Counted from the first letter of the stretch, positions 1 to 12,082 are shown. The stretch is 64,000 nucleotides of DNA from Cephalopachus bancanus (GCA_027257055.1 JAPVLO010000205.1:1054001-1118000), one strand, 5' to 3'. Notes: generated by a model not told the origin, from the letters alone. Numbers and translations are program-made.

Positions 1-1509
1 GTGGGCGATATGAACTTCCATGGTCCATTTTCAGCAAAAATATATTTTTAAAGAAACTTGAACTTGAACTCTAGAAGAGATGATTAAACTCATTTAGGTT
101 TTGTTATTTTTGCCTTCTCTAATCAAGTTATCTTAACATCTACTGAGCTTGTCTGACAGATACTCAAATCTGAACATTTTCTTCTTTTTGCCACTCAGCT
201 TTGAAGGACTTCAGGTGCAAGCTTATCTTAATTGCAAAGAGAATGCAACAGCATCTCAGGGCTAAGTGGTGGTTAAGCAACACGCCAATAGAAGTAAACT
301 AAGCAGCCAGTATTTGCATGTTTTTGCATTTGCACTTTAAATGTCTGTGTTAGATATGATCAAAGCTGCTCCGCATCCTAATTTTCTGCAGGATATATTT
401 AGCACCAGAAACGTGCCACCCAGCCTAACAAACAAGTGTTCTGGTCCTTGCTGAGTTCGTCTCTGACCTTGCTGGTCTTGCCTTTTTCCCTGGTGGCCAC
501 TCTCCTCCCACTCCCCCACCTCCAACCATTTTGTGTTCTCTTCAAAATTGGGCATCCACTCTGCCTACTTTCCTTCTGGCAAAGGCATCTTCCAAGTGCC
601 AGAGGTGGACACCTAAGTGGGAGACCCCTGCTACCCCTCAGCAGACTGAAAGTTTATTAGTGATTTCTGCTTTTAGCTCATGTCATCTCTTCTCTGGTTT
701 CCACACTTGGGTCTTTAATAAGGTTGAACAACGGAAAAATGACTGGTGAGGAGTAGATGTGGAAAGACAGCTGTTCATGGAGCTGGCCTGTTGGGGCTTT
801 TCTGCTCCCAGAGAACATGGACAAACCCAAGGAAAGGCAGAGTTGTGAGGCAGATTCTCCGGACCTTGTAGTCTACACTTGCTTTGGTCTACAACCTTTC
901 TGTTTGTAAGGAGATCCCAAGTGGCTGAGGTAATCTGGGGTGCTTTGCTCTTGAGAATGAATAGTTTCTTTGCTGGGGTCAGGATTTTTTTTTTTTTTTT
1001 TTGTCTGGTTTTAGTTGGTTCCTGGTAGCAGACAGTCTAGGGGTCAGGATCTTTAGGTTATTCTGTAAGTTAGGGTTAAAAAAGAGAGAGAATGAAAGAA
1101 TATGTCATTCTCTGCTTTCTTGTCTGTAAAACATGAACATCATCAGTACATCAAAGTTTTGCTTTTTGCCCTTAAGGAAGTTTCGATCTGTTTGAGGAGA
1201 CAAGACAAATTCAATCAGAAGCCATAAGTGAGCAAGAGTGTCTATAATTAAGTGATTGAATGCTGTGGTAATAAACTACTGTATAGGCATTCAAATCAGG
1301 GAAAAAGCCAATATTTCTAATTCAATTGACATTTCCTACTACAACTATTCTGTAGACTAGGATAAAACTGTCTTTGTAAGTCAAAAGAAAAATGGACATT
1401 TGAAGTCAAGAGAAAGGTGAATTAAGTAAAGATGAAAAAATGAGTTTCGATTAAAAATAAAACAATCCCTTAAATCACAGTGAGACAATTAGGAAGTACT
1501 ATTGATATC
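1..1509. other. Unassigned noncoding DNA
   Basis: No gene or repeat family is recognised here. Short frames at 337-555 and 436-749 overlap on both strands, lack conserved motifs and sit in ordinary pyrimidine-rich DNA around 460-540. A 16-17 base T run near 987-1002 may be a degraded poly-A tail of an antisense retroposon, but no body could be identified beside it. Confidence 0.6.
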
Positions 1510-1660
1510 TATTCACTCATTTAATAAGTTGAGTGCCTTTTTTGTGCCAGATATTCAGGGTACAAATATAAATAAGATATACTCTTGTTTCTGAGGAGCT
1601 CAGAGTTCCTGCAAATCATGAATTCAAATAGAACTAAGGTGTTATAAAAGAAACAAAACA
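1510..1660 (-). repeat. L2 LINE 3' end fragment (antisense)
   Basis: The stretch resembles the reverse complement of the L2 3' end: 'attcactcatttaataagttgagtgcc' followed by 'gtgccagatattcagggtacaaatataaataagat' and a 'gaggagctcagagt' block. This corresponds to the usual 'tgagcacctactatgtgccaggcac...ggagcttac' order of antisense L2. Divergence is high, as expected for a repeat shared by all mammals. Boundaries are approximate. Confidence 0.55.
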
Positions 1661-1805
1661 CAGACAAAAACCTCAAAATGTACTATAGAGGCACAGAGGA
1701 TTTGTCATTTTATTCAACATAGATTTTAGGTTAGGGTGGAGAATCCTCAGCTTTGTAAGATGTATTTAATATGATCACAACAAAGTAGACATTTATCTAG
1801 GATAG

Positions 1806-2020
1806 AGTTTCTCACCTTGGCATTACTGACATTTTGAACCAGATCATTCTTGGTGGGGAAGGGAAGAAGTGGAGATTGTCCTATGCAATGTAGGATACTT
1901 AGCAGATCCCCATGGCCTCTACTCACTAGATACCAGTAACACCCTCATCTCCAGTTGTGACAATCAAATGTCTCCTGGGAAGGGGAGGGGGTAAATGTGT
2001 CCCTGGTTGAGAAGCACTGA
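1806..2020 (+). mobile_element. MER20-like hAT DNA transposon (nonautonomous)
   Basis: Collinear with the MER20 consensus as I remember it: 'gagtttctcaccttggcattactgacatttt' at the left, then 'tgcaatgtaggatacttagcag', 'cctctactcactagataccagtaacacc', 'agttgtgacaatcaaatgtctcc', and the right terminus 'ctggttgagaagcactg'. About 215 bp, which is the full length for this family, so both ends are present. It has no coding capacity. MER20 copies in other mammals are sometimes used as enhancers, but nothing here shows such a role. Confidence 0.85.
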
Positions 2021-2099
2021 TCTAGGAGGTATTCTCCTTCCATAAAAAGAAACTCCTTTAGAATGAATACCTGTGAATGGATGTAACAGAACTTACTCC

Positions 2100-2855
2100 A
2101 GCTGGATATGACTTAATGATACAGTTTTCTGCACTCAAGTCAAAAATAGTGCTCTTCATATTTTACCTGTGAGAATGCAAATTACTACAACCCATAAAGA
2201 ACAATTTGACAACATTTATAAAAAAATACTAGGCCATATACACTTTGACTCGGCAATTCTATTAAAGGTAGTAATGTTAGGAGTCAAATAAATAAATGTG
2301 CAAATTGGTAGACACATAAGGTTATTCACTGTATGAAATAAAAGATTAGAAGCAATCTAATTATGTCCACTAATAGGGAGCTAGTTATACAAATTATGCT
2401 ACTTCCATACAATGAATACTAAGTGGCAGTATTTCATAATGAGGAAGCTCTTTAAGAATTGATAAAACAGGGCAACCACTTTGAGTTCCCTCCCAATGTG
2501 GGAGCTTTTCTGTCCTCTCAATAAATCCTGCTTTAAAAAAAGAGAAATAATTGAGATAAAACAAGCTTCAAAATATATTTTTTTTAGTAGAACAACAACT
2601 AAAACAAAAACCCCCAAATAATAAGAAAAACTTCAAGATACAGAGAAGCATATTTGGCATTCTACTATATGTATTAAAAAGTAGAAAAATGCATATCTTT
2701 GCTTGTATATACATAAAAAATTGCTATGACAGCAGGAACTTGGTGCCTGGGGCATAGAATAGGTGGAAGATTTTTCACTCTATATCTGTTTCTAGTTTTT
2801 GAATTTTAATCTATATGAATTTATAACTTATTCAAAAATAATGAAAAATTTAAAA
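2100..2855 (+). mobile_element. Old L1 (L1ME/L1M type) ORF2 end and 3' UTR remnant
   Basis: The left part is a decayed ORF2 C-terminal segment ('aatttgacaacatttataaaa', 'tttgactcggcaattct', 'gaagcaatctaattatgtccact', 'catacaatgaatactaagtggcag'). The right part (about 2,690-2,850) matches the typical L1ME tail ('ttcactctatatctgtttctagtttttgaattt', then 'cttattcaaaaataatgaa'). No open frame survives. The central 2,480-2,680 is poorly matched, so two fragments are possible. Confidence 0.65.
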
Positions 2856-2859
2856 ACTC

Positions 2860-3720
2860 GTGCTCCTCACCGAGGTAAAACTGAACATGCATGCACCCTG
2901 AAGCTCTTCTATCAGTGGTGATGGATTTGTGCTGGTCTATTCTTTCAACACTCCTTCCATCTGCTTTTTGCTGTGCAAGGAGGTCAGCCTGGACATGCAA
3001 CCAGTTCAAGGAAGCCATAATTTCCTTATCCATCTTGGTTATCTCAAAGCTCCAAGCTGGGCAACATGAGTATTTTTCAAAGTCAACAGCTAATAAATAC
3101 TTCTAAAAGTGATGTCGGTTCAGCTGCAAATAAAAGTTTACTTAAGTTTCTTTTCCCAGACTCTCTGACTCCTGTTTATCAGTTGATTTCTTCCCCCTGC
3201 CACCCCTGACTTTCCTATTCCTGGTAGCTCTAGTGATTGATCTTCAAATCATACATGTCTCAAACAAAAAATCCAAAGATGATCTAGAGACAAACTCTAT
3301 GAAACTGGGTCAAAACATCAAAAATGAATAAGAAAAAAATTATTTATTTTTATTCCTCTGTCTATATTTTGGGAATTGACTCTATGTCAAAGGAAAAAAT
3401 TTTAAAAACATATTTTATTAATAATTGCCAGTTATCAAATGCACCTTCTCTGTCATGACCAAACTTAACTGAATTTATTTTACCTCACAACAGTGCAGTA
3501 TTATACTTATTGATCTCATTTAGTCAATTTCAAAAACTTACCCCCGATTTGCTGCTAAAGTTATCTTTCTATAACATATAAAGCAAACATATAAATATGC
3601 CACTTCTCTGTGCAAAAATATAATGGTTCCCCATTCCTCTACAATATAAGATAAATACTTCTTAACACAGTTTAAAAAGTGTCCTTTACTATCTGAACAA
3701 TTTCTCTTTAGAGAGAGGTA
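2860..3720. other. Unassigned noncoding DNA
   Basis: Two overlapping opposite frames (2,821-3,033 minus and 2,891-3,106 plus) are unrelated to anything I know and have no coding signature. The remainder is AT-rich with no recognisable repeat or RNA gene. Confidence 0.5.
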
Positions 3721-3724
3721 TCTT

Positions 3725-3930
3725 CTCTCATTATCATTTGCCAGGCCCTGTATATTATTTACTTATCCATCAATAAGCTTCAAAGAAGGATTATCTTCAT
3801 TTTACAGACGAGGAAACTGAAGCCCAGAGAAATCCAGCTCACTAAAGGTGCACAGTTAGTAAGTGGCAGGATTTAAATTCAAAAGTGATTGAGTCTGATT
3901 CCCAAATTCATGTTCTTAACCACTCTTCTG
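3725..3930 (-). repeat. MIR SINE (antisense)
   Basis: Contains the antisense MIR core: 'ttttacagacgaggaaactgaagcccagagaaatcc', followed by 'cacagttagtaagtggcaggatttaaattcaaa' and 'gtctgattcccaaattcatgttcttaaccactct'. The order matches the reverse complement of the tRNA-derived MIR consensus. It is an ancient mammal-wide insertion without function visible here. Confidence 0.8.
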
Positions 3931-4155
3931 TCCAAATGTACAGAATTGGAGGTAAAAATGAATTCATTATGTATGCAGATAAAAGAAAATAGAAGTAAGA
4001 GCATTTGAAAGATAATAGAAGCATTTGAAAGATAATTCCTTCCCAAAACCTTTTCTGGTAACAACATCAGAAGCAATTGAACCACCTCTCTTCTCTTGTG
4101 GCAATTTGTTTTGTTATTATACTGATCTCGGAGTACTTTACACATTTTGCCTGTC

Positions 4156-4582
4156 TATAGTTTGGATACACTTCCCCCCCTCCAAAAAAAAAAAAAACAC
4201 TTCATGTTGAAATGTAATCCCCAGAGTTGGAGGTGGGACCTAGTAGGAGGTGTTTGGGTCATGGGGTTGGATCCTTCATGAATAGTTTAATGCCCTTGGG
4301 GGGCATGTGAGCTCTTGCTCTATTGGTTTCCATGAAAGCTGGTTGTTAAAAAGAGCCTGGCACCTTCCCCTCCCTATTTTGCTTCCTCTTTTGCCATAGG
4401 ATCTCTGTACGTGCGGACTCACCTCTACCTTCAGCCAGAAGCAGCCTGAAGCCCTCACCAGAAGCCGATGCTGGTGCCATGCTTCTCATACAACTTGTAG
4501 AGTTGCAAAAACAAACCTCTTTTCTCTCTAAATGACCTGGCCGCAGGCATTCCTTCATAGCAACACAAACAGACTTAAGACC
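4156..4582 (+). mobile_element. ERVL-MaLR solo LTR (MST/THE1-like)
   Basis: A complete LTR of the MaLR group. It starts at 'tatagtttggata', then 'gttgaaatgtaatccccagagttggaggtgggacc', 'aggaggtgtttgggtcatgggg', 'ctggttgttaaaaagagcctggcacc', 'gccctcaccagaagccgatgctggtgccatgcttc', and ends near 'gcattccttcatagcaacacaaacagactta'. No internal retroviral sequence adjoins it, so it is a solo LTR. It carries no protein. The homopolymer C and A runs at 4,174-4,196 are later decay. Confidence 0.85.
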
Positions 4583-4589
4583 TTCTCAT

Positions 4590-5815
4590 CCTTGGTTCTT
4601 TTTTGCCCACCTCCTCTTCCCTATGTGCTTGGGGAAGAGACTTCTCAGCAGAAGGCACAGCTAGTGCAAAGACCCTATGCAGAGATCCTGGGGAGGAGTG
4701 AGGAGTTCAGAGCAGCAGCTGGAGCTGAGAGAGTGAGGAGAGAATAGGATGTGGGCTTAGAGACAAAGGTGAAGTGATTCACAGGGCTTCTTTAGGTCTT
4801 TCCTCATGTGTCCCATTCTCAGTGAAGTGCCCCCAGACTAAGCTACTATTAAATTGCAAGTCCTTTGACTTCCACTTTCTGTCATTTCCAAAACCCACTG
4901 TGTTTACTTGTAAGTTTTTTCCCATAACACGAGTCACTTTTGGTAAAATACCAAAACATTTAACCATTTATGGTGAGTATTGTGTACTGTCTTCCTTTGC
5001 CAAAATTAAGGCTTCAAGAAGCAATATGCTTTCTTGTCTTTTTTTTTTTTTCTCATTGATATTCCAAGTTCTCAGATCAGGGAATGACCCATAATAAACC
5101 CTCAGCAAAGCTGTGTTGAATGAGTGAATATTCCCTCTTTGCTTTAGCCTGCCTTCACAGTATGTCACAATTTTTATGATTTTCACTTAACTTTTATGAA
5201 TTACATCCAAGTATACATTTTTATTTGAGAACATGTATAGGTGAAGTAACTATACATCTGAGATATTTTAGGAATAATTGTAGTTCAAAATACTAAGCTA
5301 TATTGCCATCTTAAGTATTCTTATACTATCCTCACTTCTTATTTAAAACAAGGGTTTAATACAAAGGGATATACATCAGTGCTATTTTTTGAGACAGCTA
5401 ATTTAAATAATAAATTCTATTCCTCTAAAGGCATCTGCTATGAAGACAGGAAATTTCCAGTTCCATTCCTAGATGGGGTACATCTTATTTGGGGACTTGT
5501 AAGTAACTGATTACAATACCTACTTTTGTCTAAAATACTTTAGAGAAAATGTAATACATAAATTAATTTATAGAAAAATACTCCAAATTAAACAACATCC
5601 TTTCAGATTTGTCTTTCCAACTTAAGGAATACTTATAGCTATATTTGTTCCTCAGGCCTCTTCTGGAATATTTAAAACTTTGTGATAAATTCACCAAGGT
5701 AACAGTGGCTAGGTACCTTTGCTAACATTGCTGATTATATGATTTTGTACAAGGCTCAACTTTAAAATGTTGTTTAACTTAATATTTCAGCTGAGGCATA
5801 TTTACTATACCAATT
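4590..5815. other. Unassigned noncoding DNA with a possible L2 tail
   Basis: A possible sense L2 terminus lies at about 5,070-5,130 ('aataaaccctcagcaaagctgtgttgaatgagtgaata'). A 106-codon plus-strand frame at 4,774-5,094 and opposing frames have no domain or codon pattern that argues for coding. Poly-T at 5,038-5,052. Confidence 0.5.
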
Positions 5816-5816
5816 C

Positions 5817-5872
5817 TTCTTTCCTTCCTTCCTTCCTTCCTTCCTTCCTTCCTTCCTTCCTTCCTTCCTTTC
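5817..5872. repeat. (TTCC)n microsatellite
   Basis: About 14 uninterrupted TTCC units followed by a few imperfect TCC/TTTC units. A pure tetranucleotide array of this length is likely to vary in length among individuals. Confidence 0.97.
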
Positions 5873-6139
5873 CTCCTTTCTTCCACTCTTTTGGTTGGCA
5901 TAGACTTAATATAATTTATTTGCTGATATTTTATCATAAATTATAAAACAAGAAAATAAGTCAATAAGTTGTTTTGTATTACTTATTTTATAACAATGTA
6001 ATATAGTTTATAGATCAAATTATATACAAATTTTTAGGATACTTTCCTGGTGAAGCTGATATGTATGCGAAGTTGAGATATACCACATTATAAAATGTAT
6101 AAAATTCAGGTAAATTAACACAAAATACCACGTTTGCTT
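5873..6139. other. AT-rich noncoding DNA
   Basis: No recognisable gene or repeat. The minus-strand 142-codon frame at 6,020-6,448 overlaps the L1 remnant on the other strand and is regarded as chance. Confidence 0.5.
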
Positions 6140-7215
6140 ATTTAGTTGCCAAAGATTAATAATAATGTTCAATGGTTGCAAGGGTGGGGTGAGACTGGCA
6201 CTGTCAGTCTTGCTTATGGGAGCATAAATTGATGAAGAAATTAAGAATATTACAAGTACATATATCCCTGAGCCAGTAATTCTACCTCTGAGAATTGAAC
6301 CTAAGAAAGTAAACAAAATAACTGGTAAGACTTTATGAACAATAAAATTCATTGTAGGGTAATACAGAAGAAGTTCTCTAACAACCTGTACCTGACAGTC
6401 TAACATTCCCTTCCCTGCGTAGGACTTACTGAGGATGTTGTGACCCACAGAACCCTGGCAACTGGTAGACCCCTCTTTAGCAGGCCTGCCCAGTTCTGTT
6501 CCTGCACTGATGTAATATGAAGACCAAGAGTTGGTGACTCTCCCTAAACTTATTCAACCTAATTGTTCTTGTCACCATATAATTTGACTACAATTATATT
6601 ACATAAAAAAGATGAAACATGAGTGCAAAAATCATTTTTGTTTCTTTGAAATTAAGCTGAATGCTTTGGGAAAAATTTGACAAAGGAGGGTCGCTAAAAA
6701 AAATGTTGCTATTGAATTAAGGGTAAATGAGACAGCTGTAAAAGATGGGAAAATCATTGTAAACCGTCAACATTCTTGTTCTTAATTAGGATTGCTTTGC
6801 TTCACTGTAACAAAATTGAAGCAGAAAAAAATTGAGGGCCTATTATGAATTTCTGTAAGAAAAATGAAATAAAACTCCAATCAGTGGATCTATTCTCAAA
6901 GGAGATATCTGGCCCTGTGTTGAATGGTTAGTGAATAATGCAAATTCAAATATTTTAAGTTGAAAAAGTATCTTAGGAATATATGCGTCATTTAAAAAAA
7001 TTTCTCATTTTTGATAAATTATATCAACAAATTGTAATGTTATACATGTATCTAAAATAATATGTAGAGAAAAAAATGTAGGAAAAATATCCAAAGAAAG
7101 TATTAGCAGATTAACGTAAGGTGGAATCATGGGTGACTTTAAAAACGTTACTCTTTTGTATTTGAAAAATCCTAGAAAAAAAGTATCATTTCAACTGTAC
7201 AAAATGTAGCAAAAA
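6140..7215 (+). mobile_element. Decayed old L1 (L1ME-like) fragments
   Basis: At 6,165-6,365 the text follows an L1 ORF2 3' segment ('tgcttatgggagcataaattgatg', 'cctgagccagtaattctacctctgagaattgaacctaagaaa', 'actttatgaacaa'). At 7,100-7,215 'tggaatcatgggtgactttaaaaac' and 'tttcaactgtacaaaatg' resemble an L1ME 3' UTR. The part between them (6,370-7,050) is too diverged to assign and may include unrelated DNA. No frame survives. Confidence 0.5.
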
Positions 7216-8084
7216 GGTAAAGAAAGTTAAGACTGGAGAAACAAGCTGACTACCCAATCAAACCCCATATCTCAAAGGTTTCCTATTTTATAATCTTTGT
7301 TAAATCTTTTGAGCTTCCCATTGCTAGGAATACTCATGTGCAAAATTGAGAATGGTGTTTCTCTCTGCAGTTGTGCTTTTAGCTCTTGTTTTATCTCAAT
7401 GCACTCTGGGTTTTCCAATATTACACTGATTCTTTACTTGATCTAAACTAGTTCTGCACATGAATACCAAGAATATTATTAGATTCTAGGGTTCAACCCA
7501 CAGAGTCTACACAGTTGAGGTATTTTTCTGTGTTGCTGCTTCACAGTACTTAGTCAGCTTTGGTAAGATGACTAGCACTCTGACAGGAAAGCACATGATG
7601 GTTCTGGTTCAACAGCATTAAACTAACTTTTCTAGGAGTTGCTAATCACTGCTCCCCATTGGTCCTGAACATTCTTTCCTATCTGGGCCCCAGTCTTTGG
7701 CTTCAGATGTAAGCCACAGTGTAGATGCCACAGTCGTTTCTCCTTTACTTCTGGTTTTAGGAACTTCTGATTTTTAAAAATCTCTTCTTTCTGTTTTTTA
7801 GCATCTGTAGATGCTACATGGATTTGCGTTGGACCTTGAAGGACAGGAAAGATTTCAACTGTATAGGAAGAAGGACTTCAGAGGAACCCACACAAAGAAA
7901 GGCGCAGACATGGGAGTCAATATACCATTTATTCAGGAAAAGGTAGGTCTTCCTGAAAGTTCACATATAAGCACTCACAAGCATGGACATCATCAAAAAC
8001 ATTTATCATCTAATACACATCTAGATGTGCCTGGATTATCAGATTAGCTGCCGTTTTTAAAACCACAGCTACTGGTACTACATA
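7216..8084. other. Unassigned noncoding DNA
   Basis: No repeat family recognised. A 78-codon plus frame (7,811-8,047) follows a 'ttctgtttttta gcatctgtag' stretch that looks like a weak acceptor, but there is no matching donor with coding evidence, so it is not called a gene. Confidence 0.5.
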
Positions 8085-8465
8085 AAGGTGGCTATTACTG
8101 GACTTTTTTGGTAGGCAGTAGGAAGCTACTAGAGGTTTTCCAACAGGCCAGTAAAACAACTAGGAAGTTTACAAATAAAGCATATTTAAAGTTGCACTGA
8201 TTAGCAGGAAGAATCCACAGGTAAGGAGATCAATTATGAGGCTGTTGGTCCCACAAGAGGAAGGAGGAGTTTAACAATGTTGTTAGTAAGAATACAAAGA
8301 GAAAAGGAAACTACTGCAGAGGTGGCATTGGCAGCATTTAATGACTGGTGGCATGTATGAAGTAAGGTTAGGAAAGGAATCAAGGATGATTCCAAGAATT
8401 CAAATTAGAGTGACTAGGAGATGGTTGGAGACATTGCGAAGACGATTCAAGTGCAGGGAACAAAG
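8085..8465 (-). repeat. L2 LINE internal fragment (antisense)
   Basis: Antisense L2 text can be followed: 'gtaggaagctactagaggttttccaacaggccagta', 'gaggctgttgg', and 'aggaaaggaatcaaggatgattccaagaattc', which corresponds to the L2 segment 'aggaatcaaggatgactccaaggttt'. Highly diverged. Boundaries are uncertain by about 30 bases. Confidence 0.6.
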
Positions 8466-10533
8466 CTAGATTACAGGACTTCGATGGGTAGCCATGCCAA
8501 GGATGAGTGAATGGGGTTACTTAAGTTACTCTTATCTCTGCTCTTCCTCCCTATGTCCCCTAACTCATTCCAAATAAATTTGTAGTCCAATAAAAGTAGT
8601 GTACTCACTATGCAATCTTCCCTTCCAATTAAGTTGGTCCTGCAATCCCCTTTTATGTAAGAATTCTGGAACCATGACTGAAGATTATAGGTGATGAAAG
8701 ATGGGAAGAGTAGGCCTACAGCCAATTCTGTGGTAGAGCTGACTCACATAGCTGATGGCGTTCATCTCCTTCCAGCCCCATGATCGGTGACATCATGTGG
8801 GTAGCTTGGAATTGGCCAATAGTGGGAATACACCACAGAAACTGGCAAACTCTACAACCTAGGCATTTTCCCCTTAGAAAGCCAGTTTAAATATTTATGC
8901 CTCTCCCGAGGAATTAGCTATGAAAGCAAGAAAAATAGTGAAGTTTTACATAAGCCCTTGAATGACTGTTAAGTTAAACTTTAAGAATATCAGTTGGAAG
9001 GAGAAAAAAGAGAGGCACACGTGATTTTGAGGAAAGATTAATATACACAGCTATCAAGGCTCAGGAAAGGTGGGATGGTAGGATTTATTCCCACTCAGAA
9101 GGGATCTCTAGACATTTCTTAGTTGGTTAGTCATTGGTTCCATGAGGAAACATTTTCTTCTGTTATTTTAAAAACAAAATTGAATACTCTGGTACAAATT
9201 ATGTTTTTCAAAAATGATGATTGTTTCTGCTTCTCATTCTTCCTATTAGAATGGTCCTGTTGACTTTCCTCTACACATTAGATCAATACTTCAATTGAAC
9301 AATAATGAATTTCCACAGCAGGCTTGCCTGCTGTATGTGTGAAGCAATTGTCAAAGAGATAGCAAATCACCACCATAGTAAATCACTGAACTTCTCTTTC
9401 AGGGTACCTTTTCAGAACTAGATCTGTATTACAATGTCCACCCACCCTCTCTACAAGCTCCATCTGTCTAATCTTTCTCCTGCCTCCTCCAACAACCTAG
9501 TGTATTTTATATTCACTCTTTTCATAATGAATCATTTCTGGGGCTTAATTTCTCAACATGAAAATTTATTACAGAAATTGTTCACTAGAGCAGGATATGA
9601 GAGATAATTATGCCTAAATCCCATTTTGGTTTGATTAAGGTTAAGATACCCTTTATTCGGAACCATATTCTCCTATATAGGACAAAAAGTGGTTCTTCAA
9701 GCCTACTCAAGTGTTGAAAAAAAACCTGTAGCTCATGCAATAGGAATTCCAAATTTATCCTCAAGAAAATGATTAGGTATGACAAAATAATCCAATCTTT
9801 TGCTATGTGATTTGAAACATGATTGGTGCTCAAAAATGTTTGTGGAGAGAATGGAATATTTTCCTTTAACAGTAGGGTTCCATGGCACTAAGCTTTAAAT
9901 CAAATATTTGAGGAACAAAGAGAACAACTGTCCCTTTCACTTAAAATATTTCGAATTCTTGAATTTAATCAATAACATGTAAATCTTGAGCATTTATTAA
10001 TAATCTTAGTCAGCTTGAGTATCTTTAATACTCATTTGAGGAGAAAATATTTAGCAAGACCTGTTGATTCATTACCATTTTAAAGTCACCCAAAACAAAA
10101 TTCATGGTAACATCAAAAAGTATAAAGGAAGTGAGGAAAGAGATGTGGTAAAATTATTCACCATTTAAAAAGGCAAAGAAATAGGAGAAATAAAGATAAA
10201 AGCACTTCCCTTTATCTGGTGGTGGTATAGTTTCTCAGGGATGAAGAAGGTGGATTAATATTGATAACTTTTGAAGACTGTATAAAGTCTGGAGACTAAG
10301 TTAAGTTTCCCTGCAATTCTGTTTTATACCAGGAAAACAAAGGTGAGTGGACCAAAACCAAATAACTTATCAAAGTTGCCAGACAAATGTAGTAGCTCTC
10401 TGAGTCTGAAAATAAAAATGACTGATCTATTTCTTATTCTTTCAAACACTATTTTTCTTATATATGTTGCACCATATTTGGCATCTTAATTTCTTTATGT
10501 GCTATGACATATCTCCTATAAATTTCATGCATT
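8466..10533. other. Unassigned noncoding DNA
   Basis: About 2 kb without a recognised repeat, RNA or coding region. Frames at 8,471-8,725 and 9,585-9,833 on the minus strand are isolated and without recognisable domains. Confidence 0.5.
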
Positions 10534-10548
10534 AAGATACACATGGGA

Positions 10549-10837
10549 AGCTGGGCTCGGTGGCTCAGCCTATAATCCCTCGCCTTTAGGAGGCTGAGAT
10601 GAGTGGATTGCCTGAGCCCGCGGGTTCGAGACCCACCTGAGCAGTGAGCCTCATCTCTACAATAAATAAAAAAATCAGCCGGGCGTGGTAGCGCATGCCT
10701 GTAATTCCGGTTACTTGGAAGGCGGAGGCGGAAGGATCGCTGGAGCCCAGCAGGTCAGGCTACGGTGGCTGGGAGTGGCCACTGCACTCCAGTCTGGGCG
10801 ACAGAGTGAGACTCCAACTCAAAAAAAAAAAAAAAAA
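10549..10837 (+). mobile_element. Alu SINE, strepsirrhine (lemur-type) dimer
   Basis: A full dimeric 7SL-derived Alu running from 'gctgggctcggtggctc' to 'gtgagactccaactc' and an 18-base poly-A. It has the lemur-type left arm ('cctgagcccgcgggttcgagacc'), the 'ctctacaataaataaaaaa' middle and the 'ggctgggagtggccactgcactcc' right arm. Target duplications 'agatacacatggg' (10,535-10,547) and 'agatacacagggg' (10,838-10,850) flank it, with two mismatches. Many CpGs have been kept, suggesting a fairly young copy. Confidence 0.93.
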
Positions 10838-10850
10838 AGATACACAGGGG

Positions 10851-11149
10851 AGAAACAAGAACTAATTAGACATATTGCTAAAGGCCAAATGAATGAAAGA
10901 AAACAAGAAGTACTATGTAGAACTTGGAACTTGGTGCAGCCTAGAAGGATAGATATGCATTGTAGAAGTGGTGATTAAAAAGAAGAAGTGACCATTTTAG
11001 GGACAGTTGCAGTGATCAGGCTGTGAGGCAGAAGAGTCTGACTAATGTTATGATTATAATGTGTCAGACCATGGAAAGCCAATTAGTGACCTTAAGAGAA
11101 TATACCCCATGCTGGAAGTTAGCAATGACTTATGATGTAGAAAATATTT
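10851..11149. other. Possible L2 piece in unassigned DNA
   Basis: 'gaccattttagggacagttgcagtgatcaggctgtgaggca' and 'accatggaaagccaattagtgacctta' faintly resemble antisense L2, but not securely. Confidence 0.3.
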
Positions 11150-11370
11150 TATTTAGCAGGACAATATTTTATTGAGCAAATATGTTCCAGGTGCTCTTAT
11201 GTTCTAAAGACTTTATAAGCATTATCACATTTAAACCTTACAATAATCCTAGGAGGCAGTACTCATTTAACTCATATTTTATAGTTGGTGAAACTGAAGC
11301 TCAGAAAAATTAATTAATTTGCCCAAAGTCAAATAGCTAGTAAGCAATACTGCTGACTTAAAAGCCTGCA
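11150..11370 (-). repeat. MIR SINE (antisense)
   Basis: Follows antisense MIR order: 'aagcattatcacatttaaaccttacaataatcctaggaggcagta', 'tggtgaaactgaagctcagaaaaatt', 'tgcccaaagtcaaatagctagtaagcaat', 'cctgcattctttg'. Confidence 0.72.
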
Positions 11371-11451
11371 TTCTTTGTCAGTTTACTGACATGCTTCCAG
11401 GATAGGAATGGCAGGATCAAAGACCAATTAGCAGTGCATGTAATATACTTA

Positions 11452-11698
11452 CAGTCAGTCTTTGGTATCCACTGGGGTTTGGTTCCAGAACCTCCTTTGG
11501 ATACCAAAATCCACAAAAGCTCATGTACTTTATAGAAAATACTATATTTGCATATAACCTGTGTACATCCTCCCATGTACTTTAAATCATTTCTAGATTA
11601 CTATAATACCTAGTACAATGTAAATGCTACGTGAATAATTGTCATACTGTATTTTTAAGACTTGTATTGTTTTTTATGGTTTTTAAAATTGTTTTGTT
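11452..11698 (+). mobile_element. Tigger/pogo-like nonautonomous DNA transposon, 5' part
   Basis: Begins with CAGTCAGTC after a TA target dinucleotide at 11,450-11,451, then 'tggtatccactggggtttggttccagaacc', 'ataccaaaatccacaaaagctcatg', 'tatatttgcatataacctgtgtacatcctcccatgtactttaaatcatttctagattact' and 'caatgtaaatgctacgtgaataattg'. This is a familiar mammal-wide pogo-like family. The element is interrupted at about 11,699 and resumes after two L1 insertions at 18,517-18,583. Joined, it would be about 315 bp, a short non-coding derivative. Confidence 0.82.
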
Positions 11699-11709
11699 AA
11701 GGAATATTT

Positions 11710-12082
11710 AATTTTAATTTTATTTTGTTTTAAGGTTGTGGGGTACAAGTGAGGATTTACTACATAAGTAGGTTATGGGCAGGTGAAGTTTGGGTTTCCA
11801 ATTGGCCTCTCTCCCTTAATAGTGAACCAGGTACCCAGTGTGTTGCTTCCTGCCTCCCTCCCTCCCCTTTCTTTCCCTTCCCTAACAATGTCCAGCATCT
11901 GCCAATTCCACCCTTGTACTTGTGTGTCCAATGATCAGGGCTGCTTATGACTGAAAATATGTGGTATTCAGCTCTTTGTTTCTGTGATAGTTCACTTACA
12001 TAATGGTCTCCAGCTGCTTCCATGTTGCTGCAAATGCCATGATTTTGTTCTTCTTCATGGCTACATAATATTTCATTGTGTT
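11710..12082 (-). mobile_element. Old L1 3' end fragment (antisense, 5' truncated)
   Basis: Begins with the antisense poly-A remnant ('ttttaattttattttgtttt'), then the characteristic L1 3' UTR reverse complement ('aaggttgtggggtacaagtgaggatttactacataagtaggtt') and ends in ORF2 antisense ('catgattttgttcttcttcatggctacataatatttcattgtg'). Flanking 11-mers 'aaggaatattt' (11,699-11,709) and 'aaagaatattt' (12,083-12,093) agree at 10 of 11 positions and look like its target duplication. It therefore landed inside the Tigger-like element. Confidence 0.8.

Noticed and set aside
4156..4582. Possibility of a full endogenous retrovirus at the LTR-like segments (4.2, 18.7, 28.3 and 58.8 kb)
   Set aside because: All four are solo LTRs with no adjoining gag, pol or env-like sequence and are too far apart and of different subtypes to be pairs.
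6020..6448. 142-codon minus-strand frame
   Set aside because: It is the antisense of an old L1 fragment and hydrophobic because of AT-richness.
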